Assembly (NCBI GenBank): GCA_964652975.1
Contig: CAZZCN010000076.1
Span: 1 to 13,245, forward strand
DNA: 13,245 bases
Direction: 5' to 3'
From: CAZZCN01 sp964652975
Lineage (GTDB): Bacteria; Bacillota; Clostridia; Saccharofermentanales; UBA5734
The position numbers were made by a program, and so were the translations under genes. The stretch's first letter is position 1. Each line of letters starts with the position of its first letter. The notes under the pieces are model-generated. The model was given only the letters and a program-made list of their open reading frames with translations. It was not told the DNA's origin and made no database searches. Below are positions 12,851-13,245 of the stretch, piece after piece.

Positions 12851-13245
12851 ATGATTATTATCGGTGAAAAAATCAACAGTACTTTAAAAGCAATCAGGCC
12901 TGCAATGGAGACTCGGGATACGGCCGCAATTATCGATCTCGCCAAGCGACAGGCTGAGGCAGGTGCTACATTTATGGATGTCAACGCCGGAATGTTCTAT
13001 GAGAACGAGATCGAGATTTTGGAATGGCTTATCGAGACAGTTCAAGAGGTGGTCAAGACTCCTTTTGCTATCGACTCCCCCAATCCTAAGGCAATTCTTG
13101 CAGGACTTAAGGCCAACAAGAACGGCAAGCCCATCATCAATTCTATAACAGGTGAGAAGGAACGTTTTGAAGCAGTCATGCCGCTTGTCGCTGAGTACAA
13201 GACAGGTATCATCGCACTTTGCATGGATGACCGCGGAATGCCCGA
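12851..13245 (+). CDS. Pterin-binding methyltetrahydrofolate/corrinoid methyltransferase (partial, 3' end missing)
   Basis: Only the first 131 codons lie in the window; the frame is open to the right edge. The protein begins MIIIGEKINSTLKAI and shows the beta-alpha-barrel pattern of the pterin-binding family (dihydropteroate synthase fold): FMDVNAG (residues 41-47), AIDSPNPKAILAGL (73-86), INSITGEKERF (95-105) and ALCMDDRGMP near the edge. This layout matches AcsE/MtgA-like enzymes and the MetH pterin domain, which move a methyl group between tetrahydrofolate and a corrinoid. A free-standing start with this N terminus favours a small AcsE-like enzyme of the Wood-Ljungdahl or a methylamine/betaine-type pathway. 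Which donor or acceptor it uses cannot be decided from this fragment. Confidence 0.88.
   Translation, partial: MIIIGEKINSTLKAIRPAMETRDTAAIIDLAKRQAEAGATFMDVNAGMFYENEIEILEWLIETVQEVVKTPFAIDSPNPKAILAGLKANKNGKPIINSITGEKERFEAVMPLVAEYKTGIIALCMDDRGMP

Overview
The window looks like chromosome of an anaerobic Firmicute, most likely a Clostridia member. The reasons are a complete rnfCDGEAB operon in the clostridial order, strong AGGAGG-type ribosome binding sites before almost every gene, AT-rich intergenic DNA with consensus sigma-A promoters, a pterin-binding methyltransferase of the kind used in one-carbon metabolism, and gene families typical of monoderm bacteria. I cannot name the species from sequence alone.

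Layout, left to right. Positions 1-1480 hold a terminator and a leftward gene for a secreted protein of unknown function. A 522-base AT-rich spacer with a good promoter separates it from the rightward rnfC-rnfD-rnfG-rnfE-rnfA-rnfB operon (2003-7209). This operon encodes a membrane-bound ferredoxin:NAD+ oxidoreductase that couples electron transfer to ion pumping. A terminator ends it, and a TTGACA promoter starts metY (O-acetylhomoserine sulfhydrylase, 7545-8837). Next comes a remarkable 200-base block of nested direct and inverted repeats, then ridA (enamine/imine deaminase, 9071-9463). Converging on ridA with only 2 bases between stop codons is a leftward set: heliorhodopsin (10894-11679), a repeat-rich spacer, ferritin (10075-10587) and tag (3-methyladenine DNA glycosylase I, 9466-10074). 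Further right is a leftward YefM/YoeB-type toxin-antitoxin pair (11991-12511) with a recognisable paired-palindrome operator. The window ends inside a rightward gene for a methyltetrahydrofolate/corrinoid-type methyltransferase (12851 to beyond the edge).

How the genes work together. The Rnf genes form one energy-conserving complex: RnfB and RnfC carry the iron-sulfur clusters and the NADH site, RnfD and RnfG carry covalent FMN, and RnfA and RnfE share membrane cysteines. MetY makes homocysteine with PLP chemistry. RidA clears reactive enamines that PLP enzymes release, so the two may be functionally linked although the repeat block separates them. The leftward heliorhodopsin-ferritin-tag set joins a retinal protein, an iron store and a DNA-repair enzyme, which suggests a stress or light-sensing module.

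The most interesting items are the heliorhodopsin and its neighbours in a probable anaerobe, the two different repeat clusters (8854-9054 and 10619-10907), and the palindromes around the heliorhodopsin promoter.
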